Source: Magicicada septendecula | Taxonomy: Eukaryota > Arthropoda > Insecta > Hemiptera > Cicadidae | NCBI GenBank assembly: GCA_034769895.1 | Contig: CM068374.1 | Span: 354,254,302-354,318,301 of the forward strand | DNA length: 64,000 bases | Direction of reading: 5' to 3' | Part shown: piece after piece, positions 1 through 9,325 of the stretch | Numbering within the stretch: position 1 is the stretch's first letter | Layout of the letters: each line of letters opens with the position of its first letter | The notes under the pieces: model-generated | The model's input: the letters and a program-made list of their open reading frames with translations, nothing else | The model's database searches: none | What the model was told of the DNA's origin: nothing | Program-made: the position numbers and the translations under genes

Positions 1-162
1 CTTAATTGACTTTTAACTTTTCCAAACAAGAACTGTTGTACATATCACGTAATTTATGTATGGACAAATTGCAATTGAGGTATTATTTTTTTGTCTTTGT
101 GTTTCTACAATAATGGCTTTCTAGTGGGACAAGTGATTCAATGTATACCTTTACTACATTTT
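1..162. other. AT-rich non-coding start of window
   Basis: I see no coding signal, repeat or regulatory element that can be supported here. Confidence 0.5.
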
Positions 163-644
163 TTAATATTTGTGCTGGTGTGATCGATGATCCCCTCCAC
201 GTTTTTCTTGAGCATTTTCACCCGTCAGAAAGTGGTCACAGCAAATTCTGTGGACTCTTTTCTTTTTAATATTTAACACACTTAAAAATACTTGTTCATA
301 CACTTGAATCTGTTTTATAATATTATTACGTGTAATTGGCATACAATATTTTGTAGTTATTTGAGTTGTTTGTGTTCTCTCATTACGACATCGTTGTCTT
401 TTTGGTGATTCGGTTGCAGTATATTTTAAAACAATATTGTCTTGAAGTTTCAATTTGCAAGGATTGGTATTTTTAGAATAAAAAATTTCAGGAAACTTAC
501 AAATGTCTGCATGGTTAATGTAGAGCAGTGTAAATCATTTCTTGTTGAGTGTTCACAGGCTGGAAGTTTAGTTAAGCATTTCGATAAGTACCTCTGTTTT
601 TTCCAATATTTTTCTTCAATATTTTTCATTTTGGAAATGGACAC
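163..644 (-). pseudogene. Possible fragment of an unidentified dispersed insect ORF
   Basis: Two short open frames on the minus strand (450-644 and 163-453) lie end to end in different frames. The downstream one ends in a basic stretch with the motif RGGDHR after a Cys-Cys-His segment (RICCDHF). It reminds me of a repeated, uncharacterised ORF common in insect assemblies, but I cannot name a family. The frame change between the halves suggests a decayed copy. It may equally be chance open frame in AT-rich DNA. Confidence 0.25.
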
Positions 645-1360
645 CTCAAATATGAAACATTACTATAGCTGATGAAAACGGAAGTTTACCAGTGTTGCCA
701 ACAACTTTCATTAAAATATTTCTTTCAGGAAAAAGAATATGGGCAAGTGTAACTAACTGTTTGCCTGCACCTTGTAGTAAGCTAGTATAAACATCAATAT
801 TGTAGCATAACAGAATTTTCACCTTAAAACTTAACTTAATACAACATTAAAAAAGGAAAAAAGAAGAAACTATCAGTAGTGAGTGATAACTAAATGGTTA
901 AAAATGAATTAAATAAGCTGATCATTATAGTCAATAAAATGTTAAAAAATAAACTCAATAACAAAGAAAACTCTTGGTCCAAATAAAAGAAACCATCTGT
1001 ATAAAACCCCAGTACAACATCAATATACCCAGTAGGATGGGGGCAGTAAATGAAAAAATAGTCAAAGACAACTCATTAAATTAATGACATCAGAGAACCT
1101 AAAATACAAATAATAATAAAATACTCATAGAACAAGAAATAAGGGACAGACAATTTTAAGCTTCATACAAAGGATGCAGAATGAGGAAAGGCTATTCCCA
1201 AAATCCCATGAAGAACATGTACCAATTAAACAGATTTAAAACAATGACGAAACTTAAACCCAGAAACCCAAGTTACAGGATACATTACTAAAAAAGTAAA
1301 GTTTGTAAAGTAAATATAAAAATAATTTAAGAATAAAGAATAGCATGTTAGCTAGAAGGA
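645..1360. other. AT-rich non-coding stretch
   Basis: No open frame with recognisable similarity, and no clear repeat before the degenerate tandem motif that follows. Confidence 0.5.
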
Positions 1361-1595
1361 GTGAAAGACTATCATAGTGTAAATCAAAATAAAGACTACC
1401 ATTAGAGTAGGTAATAAAAATGTTTAGATAGAAAGAGTGAAGGACTACCATTAGTGTAGATGATTAAAAGTAAAATACTATAAGAAACACAATAAGAGTG
1501 AAAGACTACTATTAAGTGTAGAGAATAAAAAGTGAAGTACCCTAATAAAACATGATACAAATCAAAGACTACTATTAAGAGTAGATTATAGAAAG
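1361..1595. repeat. Degenerate tandem motif, about five copies
   Basis: The core AAAGACTACYATTAG and close variants recur near 1364, 1393, 1439, 1500 and 1563, often followed by GTAGA. Spacing drifts from about 29 to 63 bp, so this is an imperfect, partly collapsed array. No protein is encoded. Confidence 0.55.
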
Positions 1596-1667
1596 TGTTA
1601 CAGTATTAGAACATAAGAATAAAGGACAGCAAATGACTGAAAATATTATTAATTATAAGAGTGTTTA

Positions 1668-1671
<4 letters not shown>

Positions 1672-1708
<37 letters not shown>
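1672..1708. repeat. (TA)n microsatellite
   Basis: Uninterrupted alternating TA run of roughly 37 bp. Confidence 0.95.
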
Positions 1709-1711
<3 letters not shown>

Positions 1712-2005
1712 ATTGTTGGGTAGGAATATAGATAGGAAACCATGAACTTACCGTAGACGTAAGGGAATATGTTAAATATAGAATGCTGTGTTATGATTAG
1801 ATAATATAGTTAAAAAGAATAGACATAAGATGTTTTTATTATAAATAAATAATTTAGTTAAAAAATGATAGATATAAGATGTTTTATTTTAATTAAACAA
1901 TATAAATGAAAATGATAGATTATAAGATGTTATGTTATAATTAAATGATGTTAATTAATGTTAAAATTTTGTTAAGGCAGGGAAGGCAACCAAATTTTGT
2001 ACCAT

Positions 2006-2330
2006 AAAAAAGGAATTATTTTATTGTATTTTGCACACATGTAAATGGGTAGGGCAATTTTCCCTTTGTATAACGAAACAACACAATTACATCGGTGCGG
2101 GACGATTCCAAGGTCAAGCGTACGTGACGGTCGACACAAGCTCTTCATTTACTTTTCATTGGTCAACAATGCTAGGCGTCATTAAAAAATATAAAGGACG
2201 TAACAACAGTGACGCAAAACCAGGGCATTTCCTACTTCGAGACAAAGACAACACACACGCTTACGCAAAATGTGCATAGCATCCAGTCTCATTCTGCTGT
2301 ACACCATTGTAGTGTGAAGACGTTGTCAAT
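2006..2330 (+). repeat. Dispersed repeat, copy A
   Basis: About 325 bp nearly identical to 24976-25316. Shared landmarks are GGTGCGGGACGATTCCAAGG, CGGTCGACACAAGCTCTTCA and TTTTCATTGGTCAACAATG. The match ends at GTGAAGACGTTGTC in both copies; the flanks then differ. A short open frame (2031-2279) is open in both copies but matches no protein family I know. This is probably a fragment of a mobile element, perhaps an untranslated or promoter region since it carries a CCAAT-type ATTGG box. Confidence 0.75.
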
Positions 2331-3100
2331 TTTGCTGGCAAAAGTTTAGCCAGCGAAATGAATTTTTAAAGTCAGTGACAAAATGTAATTCAACAGAATC
2401 AGTGCTTGACAATAGTAATGTAGTAAACAATGTAAATTCAGTGGAAAGAATGACCAGAAAACTTGGAAAATACGCCGAACACCTGGCCGGACGATGAGGA
2501 ACGTGCACATTGGAAAACATTAATATTCAGGAAAGTCAAACTAGCAGTCAGATTTCTTTTAAATACTTGAGCTCAAAACTATTCATATCATAAAATGTAC
2601 CTTAAATAATATTGTGATGAGAGAGAGAGAGTGAAAGAGTATAAAACAATGCCGGCAACAAAATTGAGGCGTTGGTTTGTGTTTAGTATTAGATCAGAAT
2701 AAATCAAATGGAACCACTTAAGTATATTACTCTCTGCAGGGTAATGAAATTTTCTAGTTATTCAAAGAATATAACGAAGTACTTAAAGTCATGACTAACG
2801 AATATAAGAGGAAGCATATGACCGCCATTTTGTTTTGGTCACGATAAAGAAGCCATTGTAATGTATGATGATTTAATTTTGCAAATTCGAAATAATAAAA
2901 CTAAATTGATTTTCCACAATATTGATGTTGATACCTTCATTTCAATCACCAAACTGTCTCTATTTACGCTTAATACGAACTCTAGACCCAGCAAGAAACA
3001 AAATAGTCATGCTGACATGTGCTCTGATAATTATGGTAAGTACCATAATTATTGTAAGATTCACATAATATGAATGAATACACAAAGATTAGTATACATT
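2331..3100. other. Non-coding stretch
   Basis: AT-rich, with a short GA run near 2620. No gene or recognised element. Confidence 0.45.
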
Positions 3101-3103
3101 TGT

Positions 3104-3186
3104 ATATTAACAAACGTCGCCCAGAACTAGGGACTTGATTGTTTATACTTTTGTATATTAACAAATGGTGCCCGAACTGGTGACAA
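3104..3186 (+). repeat. Tandem pair of primer-binding-site-like sequences
   Basis: Two 54-bp units share TTGTATATTAACAAA and then a PBS-like segment: GTCGCCCAGAACTAGGGAC near 3116 and TGGTGCCCGAACTGGTGAC near 3166. The second resembles the tRNA-complementary primer binding site that follows the 5' LTR of retroelements. A gag-like start codon lies about 165 bp downstream, as expected for a leader. Confidence 0.45.
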
Positions 3187-3337
3187 TATAAAAAAGAAAA
3201 ATTTTTTTTATATAATAAGCCCAAATATAGAGACAGAGTGAGTATTGAAGTGAGGGGTATTGCAATTGTAGGTTATGTTATTGTTAGACAACATAGCAAC
3301 AGTTTGAAGAGAAACAATTTTTTTGTATTTTATTAAA

Positions 3338-3565
3338 ATGGCAAATAACAAAAGCGTAAATATGAATGATACAGCAACAGAATCCATAATAATGAGTGAA
3401 GCTGCGGCAAACTCAACACCTGTTGTCAATAGTAAAGTATCATTGGAGGACATGTTCCAATTAATGAAAATGCAAAGTAATGAGTTGAATGAAAGATTTA
3501 ACGAACTGAAAGAGCAAAATAGCGACTTAAAAAGTGATAAACTAAAACTAAAACTTAAAAAGTGA
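3338..3565 (+). pseudogene. Truncated gag-like N-terminus
   Basis: The frame opens at ATG 3338 (MANNKSV) and encodes about 75 residues ending in a coiled-coil segment (MFQLMKMQSNELNERFNELK, then Lys-rich repeats). A short acidic lead followed by a heptad coil just after a PBS-like sequence is typical of insect LTR-retrotransposon Gag starts. The frame is cut off where a Penelope-like 3' end begins near 3553, so only the first part remains. Family assignment is by architecture only. Confidence 0.4.
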
Positions 3566-3865
3566 TACTTAAAAAACTAGACACTCTAGAATAATTAGAA
3601 ATATACAAACACACAAAAACAAATAAAAACGACATCCTAAACGAACAGACCCAATTCAAATCGCACGCATTATTCGAACACATCTCACCACACACACACA
3701 GCTTCGATCTTTCGAAACACTATCTCGTCGCCAACAACAAGATGAACAGCGCTACTAACGACAGCCTCTGATGAAGCCTTCTATAGGTGAAAGCCGGTTT
3801 AGGCTGTAAGGTAAAACTTTACGTTTTTACTTATAAAAAACTTAGTGTTCCGAGTCGTCAATATT
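3553..3865 (+). mobile_element. Penelope-like element, 3' end fragment
   Basis: Conceptual translation of 3590-3770 gives the C-terminal part of a PLE endonuclease protein (DILNEQTQFKSHALFE), closely resembling the tail of the PLE at 25340-25900 (NILNVQVQYKSHTLFD). A terminal segment follows with CTGATGA at 3768-3774, GAAA at 3789-3792, then a stretch (GGTAAAACTTTACGTTTTTA ... GTGTTCCGAGTCGT) that reappears in both arms of the palindrome at 50907-51130. It is therefore the same PLE family. It is 5'-truncated and not functional. Confidence 0.7.
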
Positions 3866-4285
3866 ATAGTGATATTTAACAAGGTAAGTAGTGGAAAGAA
3901 TTATGATAAAATAAATAAAAATATGGTAATAGAAGATAATAGTGTGGATATTGGTAGTGATAATGAGATTCTAAGGAGAGTAGAGGTTAATGGTGAGGAG
4001 ATAGTTGTTGATGAGATTGAAAGAGGGGGTAAGGAGAGTTTAAGTGAGTATGGTGGGCAGAGAGCAAATTTTCCCAGTGGTATAGGCGGAGTGAAGACTC
4101 CACAAATGTTGTTTGAGGACGAAGGTTCCTCTAGAATTTATGTGGGAGACATGTGGTCTCCAAATGATCCCTTAGTGTTTTGTGTTGATGTACCTGGTGA
4201 AGCCAGGAGGTGTTTTTATTGAGTAGTAGTGCCCTATGCAAATATAGAGAGAGAGAATGTAGCCTGGTGTGATAGAGAGAGAAAT

Positions 4286-4327
<42 letters not shown>

Positions 4328-4675
4328 AGTGAGAGGTATTATAAGAGAAAGAGAGAAATAGAGATTTTTAAGATAAGTAGAAAGTATGAAGAGTTTATGG
4401 AAAGGTTAGGAGTAGAGACAGTTGATAATTATAGTAAATACTTACCTTGGGTGGAAGCTGATATAACAATAGTAGGAGATGATGATGAAAATAATGACTT
4501 AGTAACTTATCTGATTGTGACTAATTATACTGAAGGTGACAGGACCACACCCGATCGTGACAAGTTGTATGATGAATTGATATGGAATAACCCTATTAAT
4601 TATGATAGTTTTGTAGAATATAAGAATTTAAATAAGTACTATATTATAACATTGCCAAACCCTGATCACATTTGA
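3866..4675 (+). pseudogene. Unidentified 270-codon reading frame with one in-frame stop
   Basis: One frame stays open from about 3866 to the stop at 4673-4675, broken only by a TGA at 4220-4222. Before it lies an acidic segment (GEEIVVDEIERGG; WSPNDPLVFCVDVPGEARR); after it, an ERERER tract from the GA microsatellite and an acidic tail (ITIVGDDDENNDLVTYLIV). The last ten codons lie inside the Gypsy 5' LTR, so insertion of that element probably cut an older frame. I recognise no family. It could be part of an old mobile-element protein. Confidence 0.35.
4289..4323. repeat. (GA)n microsatellite
   Basis: Uninterrupted GA run of about 35 bp. It produces the Glu-Arg repeat in the overlapping open frame. 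Confidence 0.95.
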
Positions 4676-5763
4676 TATTAATAAGTATGTAAAAAATGCC
4701 AAGAAACAATATATTTTGATAGATAAATGATAACGAGAATGAAAGTAGTAAATATAATCAATAGTGAAGGAGGAAGAATACAACCAAAGGTGGTTACAAA
4801 ACAAGAAAATACGAACTAGACTGACAGACAACTGACATTGACCCAACCCCAGAGATTGGCCAGATACTAACCAAAGTAAAGCGAGACAAGAAGACAGTGA
4901 AGAAAAAAGAAAAAAAAAATTACATGGCCATAACAATTAACTCACAAGATTGTTTTAAAAGAGCATAATTTTTTATTATTGTTAATAATTTATGTTTAAA
5001 TTTTTATTAGTGGTAACTTGTAAATGACAGTATCTCAGCAATTGTTATACATAAAAAAAAAAACCATGTGTAGATATGATTGTATGTACATCCTTATCTA
5101 TAGGTGATGTGTCAGCTGTTATGTTTAAAATTACACTCATACAGACAGGGAATAGAAATGTGTGCGTGGTTCAATCAGAGAACAAATTGTATAGTCTACT
5201 ATATACTTTGGAACTTTTACTAGGATTATTTCAGCAGTATGTATGTTATCTCAGCATTATGTATTTGAAAGTATAAGGTTTTGGAGAGTTTATTTATTCG
5301 CTAATATTATTGCTGTTGCTACAGATGTAGTAGGTTTCAATTAACACAATATATTTTAACATTATTAAATTGTTGTTATTATTGCTAATTATGACATTTC
5401 AGACCAATTTTTATCACTTTAATGACAATATATACAAAGTTATGTTTTATTTGAAAGATGTATTTACAATACCATGTTGTTTGCATATTATAAAATGATA
5501 TGTGACAGTCTGAAGTTAACAAAAGAGACATGAACTCATTAGATACAAAAACTTTGTAATAATAGTGAGATCGTGAGAAATATAAGGGTAATTAGAGATA
5601 GGTAGGGAGTGACAAAGATGAACAGTGAAGTGATAAGTGTAATAAAATAAACAGCATATAATCTTAAGAAAAAAGAGTTAAACAAGTGTGACAAACCCAA
5701 AACATAAGCACATGTTAAATGAGCAATTAAGTTAAGTATATTAGACTAAAAGACACAGAATAA

Positions 5764-5800
<37 letters not shown>

Positions 5801-7274
5801 CAGTATAAAAATCACCAGGGTGATTACTGTTATAAAAGAGATGGTATGGGTAGGTATAACACTCACCAAATTTGTTCATTTGTTAATTTAAAGAAAGAAG
5901 TTATTGGCTTAATGTTTAAGGCAATAATTACCAGAAGAAATAGTTTTACAGTAATATGTTAGTATGTTTTAAGTAAGTAAGGAATTTATAAAGAAAATAA
6001 TAGCAATACCTTTATAAGAAATAATAGGCAAAATATATTAATTATGTGTAACGAAAGGGAACATGGCAGAATTGTATTAAAACTTAGAAATAAGTAAATT
6101 ATGTATTAACATAGTATTAAGTTATTACTAAGTGTATACCAAGACATAAGACAAGGACTGGAATCATATTATTGAAGTTGAGGCCAAATTAACGAAAAAA
6201 GAAAATAAATTACTACCAATTAAACTGGAAAAGATACCTGATGTCCTGAACCCAGCAAATTAAAGAAGATTATAGTATAACCCATGAATAACAGATCGTA
6301 TGAATTCGCCATAACTACGGAAGTGATAAGTACCTCTTAAATTACCCAAAATATATAAATAAACTCACGTTAATTATCTCACTAAAGGTCGAAATCTCAC
6401 TGAACTGAAATTAATTACTTTCAGAGATTAAAAAGAATACTAAGTCACTGACAATTTATAAACTAACCAATATAAACTGTTGTTAATGATCCATAACTTG
6501 TAAACACTTTTACTACACTGCGCTAAACAAATTATACCTACACAATATGTTAGTTAAGTTTACTTGATGTAAGGGTGTGTATTTTTATTGTTTTAACATT
6601 TGTAATCCTTTGAACGTAACCTCAAGAACCTATGACAAACCAACATTAATAACTTGTATACAATTTTCAACAGACGCCATCATTAAACGTCTGATTATCA
6701 ATTCAAATATCGATTGTCAAACCCTGTAATTGTCTCATATAAACAACCGGAGCATTTGTATTAGAATAATTTGTATTAAATGAATAACAATCACTAATAA
6801 AAAATGTGTAAGTATTGAGTGTAACCACGGTGTTATAATTTCATTAGGAGGTGCACAATATTTTATGTACATTTTAGCAGATGACTAACGATATACACAG
6901 CCCACGCATCGAACTGCTGTGCGCTACAGTGGGCCTAGCTGGCGGAAATATTTGAATTATTCAAACCGCCTGAGCTGCGCTGGTCATACGCCTTTGAATT
7001 TTATTTTAATTGTTTTAAGAAAACAATTTGGCGCCACCGGGAATTTCATACCCCTAATGAACATCAGGTAAGAACATCAAGACCTGGTTATTCGTACGTT
7101 CGCAACGAACGAAATCTACAGAAGTTGCACGCATTTGAACTACGGATCGAGAAGACACGTACACCCATTACACACAAATTGTACATTATCCACATTTTGC
7201 AGAGTAAAACGGTAGCCGTTCACACGACCAGATACAAAGTGGCTTCCATCGCGGGGCTTGAACGAGGCGGACGT
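4645..7274 (+). repeat. 5' LTR of the Gypsy element
   Basis: Nearly identical to 13929-14969 joined with 18828-19983. The match starts at TATAACATTGCCAAACCC and ends at GAGGCGGACGT. It contains a poly(A) run at 5768-5797 and a PBS-like TTGGCGCCACCGGGAATTTC at about 7028, well inside the repeated unit. Positions 5685-6118 have no counterpart in the 3' copy. Small open frames within it occur in both LTRs and are not genes. Confidence 0.85.
5768..5797. repeat. Poly(A) run in the 5' LTR
   Basis: About 30 consecutive A residues. They lie in the LTR segment absent from the 3' copy, so they may mark an old retrotransposed tail or simply a homopolymer. Confidence 0.9.
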
Positions 7275-7291
7275 CTCGATAAGATACAAAG

Positions 7292-7309
7292 TGGCGCGCC
7301 AACTAGTAG
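7292..7309 (+). promoter_or_regulatory. Probable primer binding site of the Gypsy element
   Basis: TGGCGCGCCAACTAGTAG begins 17 bp after the end of LTR identity. TGGCGC.. is the usual start of Gypsy primer binding sites, which pair with the 3' end of a host tRNA. A competing candidate, TGGCGCCACCGGGAATTT near 7029, lies inside the repeated unit. Confidence 0.5.
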
Positions 7310-7379
7310 GGCTAGAATAATAAAGAAATTACACAATTAAACCCTATAAATTCTAGCGGCGATTACGAAAGGTTACAAT

Positions 7380-8213
7380 ATGGACACCAGAGGAGTGTCG
7401 AAAAAATTGGCAAAGGAGAAGGAGATGGAAGAAAACAGAGGGGAAGAAGAGGAAGGAACACCGATTGAAGAAGTGGAGACAGTAATAACCACAACAGAAC
7501 CAAGCCAAGACGAAGAAATGGAAACACAGGCTGGAGATAGGGGGGAAGCCAGAGGAGGAATGGATTTACAAAAATTATGGGAGTTGATTAATGGAAAATT
7601 AGACAAGAACGTGAAGGAGATGAACAATAAATTCGACAAGAATGAGGAGAGCTTGAAGGAGATGAAGAAAGAAACCAGTGATAATTTGAAACAGATCAAT
7701 GAAAAAATAGTGAGTACTAAGGAAGAATTGAGGAAAACAGTCAACCAAAATAATGAAACACTACAACAACGATTACTGGAGGAAATTCAGCAAAGAAATG
7801 AAGATTTGAAGGAAGAATTGAAGGAACAGCTGAAGGAGGACCACGAGAAAAATAAAGAAGAAATGAAGCTACAGATGGCACACCAATTAATGGAGTACCG
7901 AGAAGAAGCAAAACAGCAGGTTACGGAAATCAATGACAAATTAGAGGAAACGTTGGAGAAGCTAGAGAAGACCAACGAAAATGTTTCTGGAGTCCGCAAG
8001 GAAGTACTCGATAAAATGAACCATCTCGAAGGAGAAAATAAGAGAAGAATTGAGGAAGGTCATGAAGAAACAGTCAGAAAATGTACCCAGATAGACCAGG
8101 ACATACACCAAGTCCGGGAAGAAAACCAGAAAGAGGTAGCAGCTGTACGAACAGACTTGGGAGAACGAATGGAAGGAGTTTACAGTAACTTAAATAAAGT
8201 AGACCCAAAGTAG
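7380..8213 (+). CDS. gag: Gypsy Gag, N-terminal coiled-coil part
   Basis: 277 residues starting at ATG 7380. The first 70 residues are charged and acidic (EENRGEEEEG). The rest is a long heptad coiled coil rich in Glu, Lys, Asn and Gln (for example EELKEQLKEDHEKNKEEMK). Coiled coils at the Gag N-terminus support particle assembly in several insect retrotransposons. The frame stops at 8211-8213, but the next frame is open across this point and continues the same charged helix, so a one-base shift near 8200 most likely splits what was a single Gag of about 640 residues. Alternatively the element uses two separate proteins. Confidence 0.75.
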   Translation: MDTRGVSKKLAKEKEMEENRGEEEEGTPIEEVETVITTTEPSQDEEMETQAGDRGEARGGMDLQKLWELINGKLDKNVKEMNNKFDKNEESLKEMKKETSDNLKQINEKIVSTKEELRKTVNQNNETLQQRLLEEIQQRNEDLKEELKEQLKEDHEKNKEEMKLQMAHQLMEYREEAKQQVTEINDKLEETLEKLEKTNENVSGVRKEVLDKMNHLEGENKRRIEEGHEETVRKCTQIDQDIHQVREENQKEVAAVRTDLGERMEGVYSNLNKVDPK

Positions 8214-8239
8214 ACAAAAACCAACAGAGGATTGACGAA

Positions 8240-9325
8240 ATGCGCAGAATAGAAGAGTCATTACGGGAAGAAGTGGATGCCTGGCGTGACCGACCATGTA
8301 ATAATAATCATGTAATGAACACAGACAACAGAGATACTATTAATTTCCGTAATTATAAAAGAAACCCTATTGAATTCTTGAAGAGGGTAGAAGAGTTAAT
8401 CATCAAGAATCGAGAGACTCGATGGACTACAATAAGAGGGATGTTGGACGAAATGTTCAAGGAGACATACGACAACTGGTGGACTGCCACTCGACCAGAC
8501 ATCCAAAACCTTCAAGACTTTAAGACTCAGTTCAAGGCTAAATACTGGTCTGAGTCAACTCAGAATATGGTCCGCAATAACCTGAGCAATGGAAGGTATG
8601 AAAACCAGAATGGACAATCCCTTACCTCCTACTTCTTGGGAAAAATCTGCATGGCCAGGAATTTGGAGCCACGTGTACCTGAAGAGTGTCTGGTAATACA
8701 GTTATCTTACCACTACGACGACGCCATCCAAAAGGCACGGATGTACAGCCAGGTAAAGACCATCCAAGATATGGCTAGCTTACTAGAAAGCCATGAACAT
8801 GAGTGGCAGTACAGGAAAAATAGAGGGTACAGTTTCAGAAATAATAGAACCAATGAGGGACAATTGTCACAGAATCAACAGGGAGATAATAAGCCACCGG
8901 TAAATAACCCTAACAATTACCAAGGGAACACACGGGGCAATAACGCGCCCAGAAATTTTAACAGAAGTGGAAACCATAATAATAACAACTTCAGGAACAA
9001 CCACAGGGGTAATTTCCCGTCGAATGGTTACAACAACAATTATCGCCCTGGAAACAACAGTAATCAGAACAATAATCCAGGATACCGGCCACAGGTAAAT
9101 TACATAAGGGGGCAAAGACAAAGGAGCCCAAGAAGAAACTATCCCTCATCTAACTATCGGCGAACGTACTATAACCAGGTACCCGATACGAGAAGTCACC
9201 CATTCGAAGAAGATCACAGGCACAGCGTGGATAACCGGAATAATCAACAGGAGCCGAACGCTAACCAACCATCAAACACTACTGATGTTGGGGGCAATGA
9301 GGTCAACCCTCATTTAAACGCTTAA
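8240..9325 (+). CDS. gag: Gypsy Gag, capsid and basic tail
   Basis: 361 residues. Residues about 30-190 match the retrotransposon Gag (capsid-like) fold: IEFLKRVEELI, then WWTATRPDIQNLQDFKTQF and YWSESTQ. From about 200 to 330 the protein is a low-complexity, Asn/Arg/Gly-rich basic tail (NNRTNEG, NNNNFRNNHRG). I find no CCHC zinc knuckle, so nucleic-acid binding probably relies on this basic tail. The frame ends at TAA 9323-9325, overlapping the pol frame by 25 nt. A slippery heptamer sits just before the stop. It is open upstream of its first ATG and is probably the second half of the Gag begun at 7380. Confidence 0.8.
   Translation: MRRIEESLREEVDAWRDRPCNNNHVMNTDNRDTINFRNYKRNPIEFLKRVEELIIKNRETRWTTIRGMLDEMFKETYDNWWTATRPDIQNLQDFKTQFKAKYWSESTQNMVRNNLSNGRYENQNGQSLTSYFLGKICMARNLEPRVPEECLVIQLSYHYDDAIQKARMYSQVKTIQDMASLLESHEHEWQYRKNRGYSFRNNRTNEGQLSQNQQGDNKPPVNNPNNYQGNTRGNNAPRNFNRSGNHNNNNFRNNHRGNFPSNGYNNNYRPGNNSNQNNNPGYRPQVNYIRGQRQRSPRRNYPSSNYRRTYYNQVPDTRSHPFEEDHRHSVDNRNNQQEPNANQPSNTTDVGGNEVNPHLNA

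Noticed and set aside
4628-5276. Short open frames duplicated exactly at 13906-14561
   Set aside because: They are parts of the two Gypsy LTRs; identity reflects LTR duplication, not selection on a protein.
7373-9121. Long minus-strand frames opposite gag
   Set aside because: They are antisense shadows of the low-complexity Gag coding sequence with no family match.
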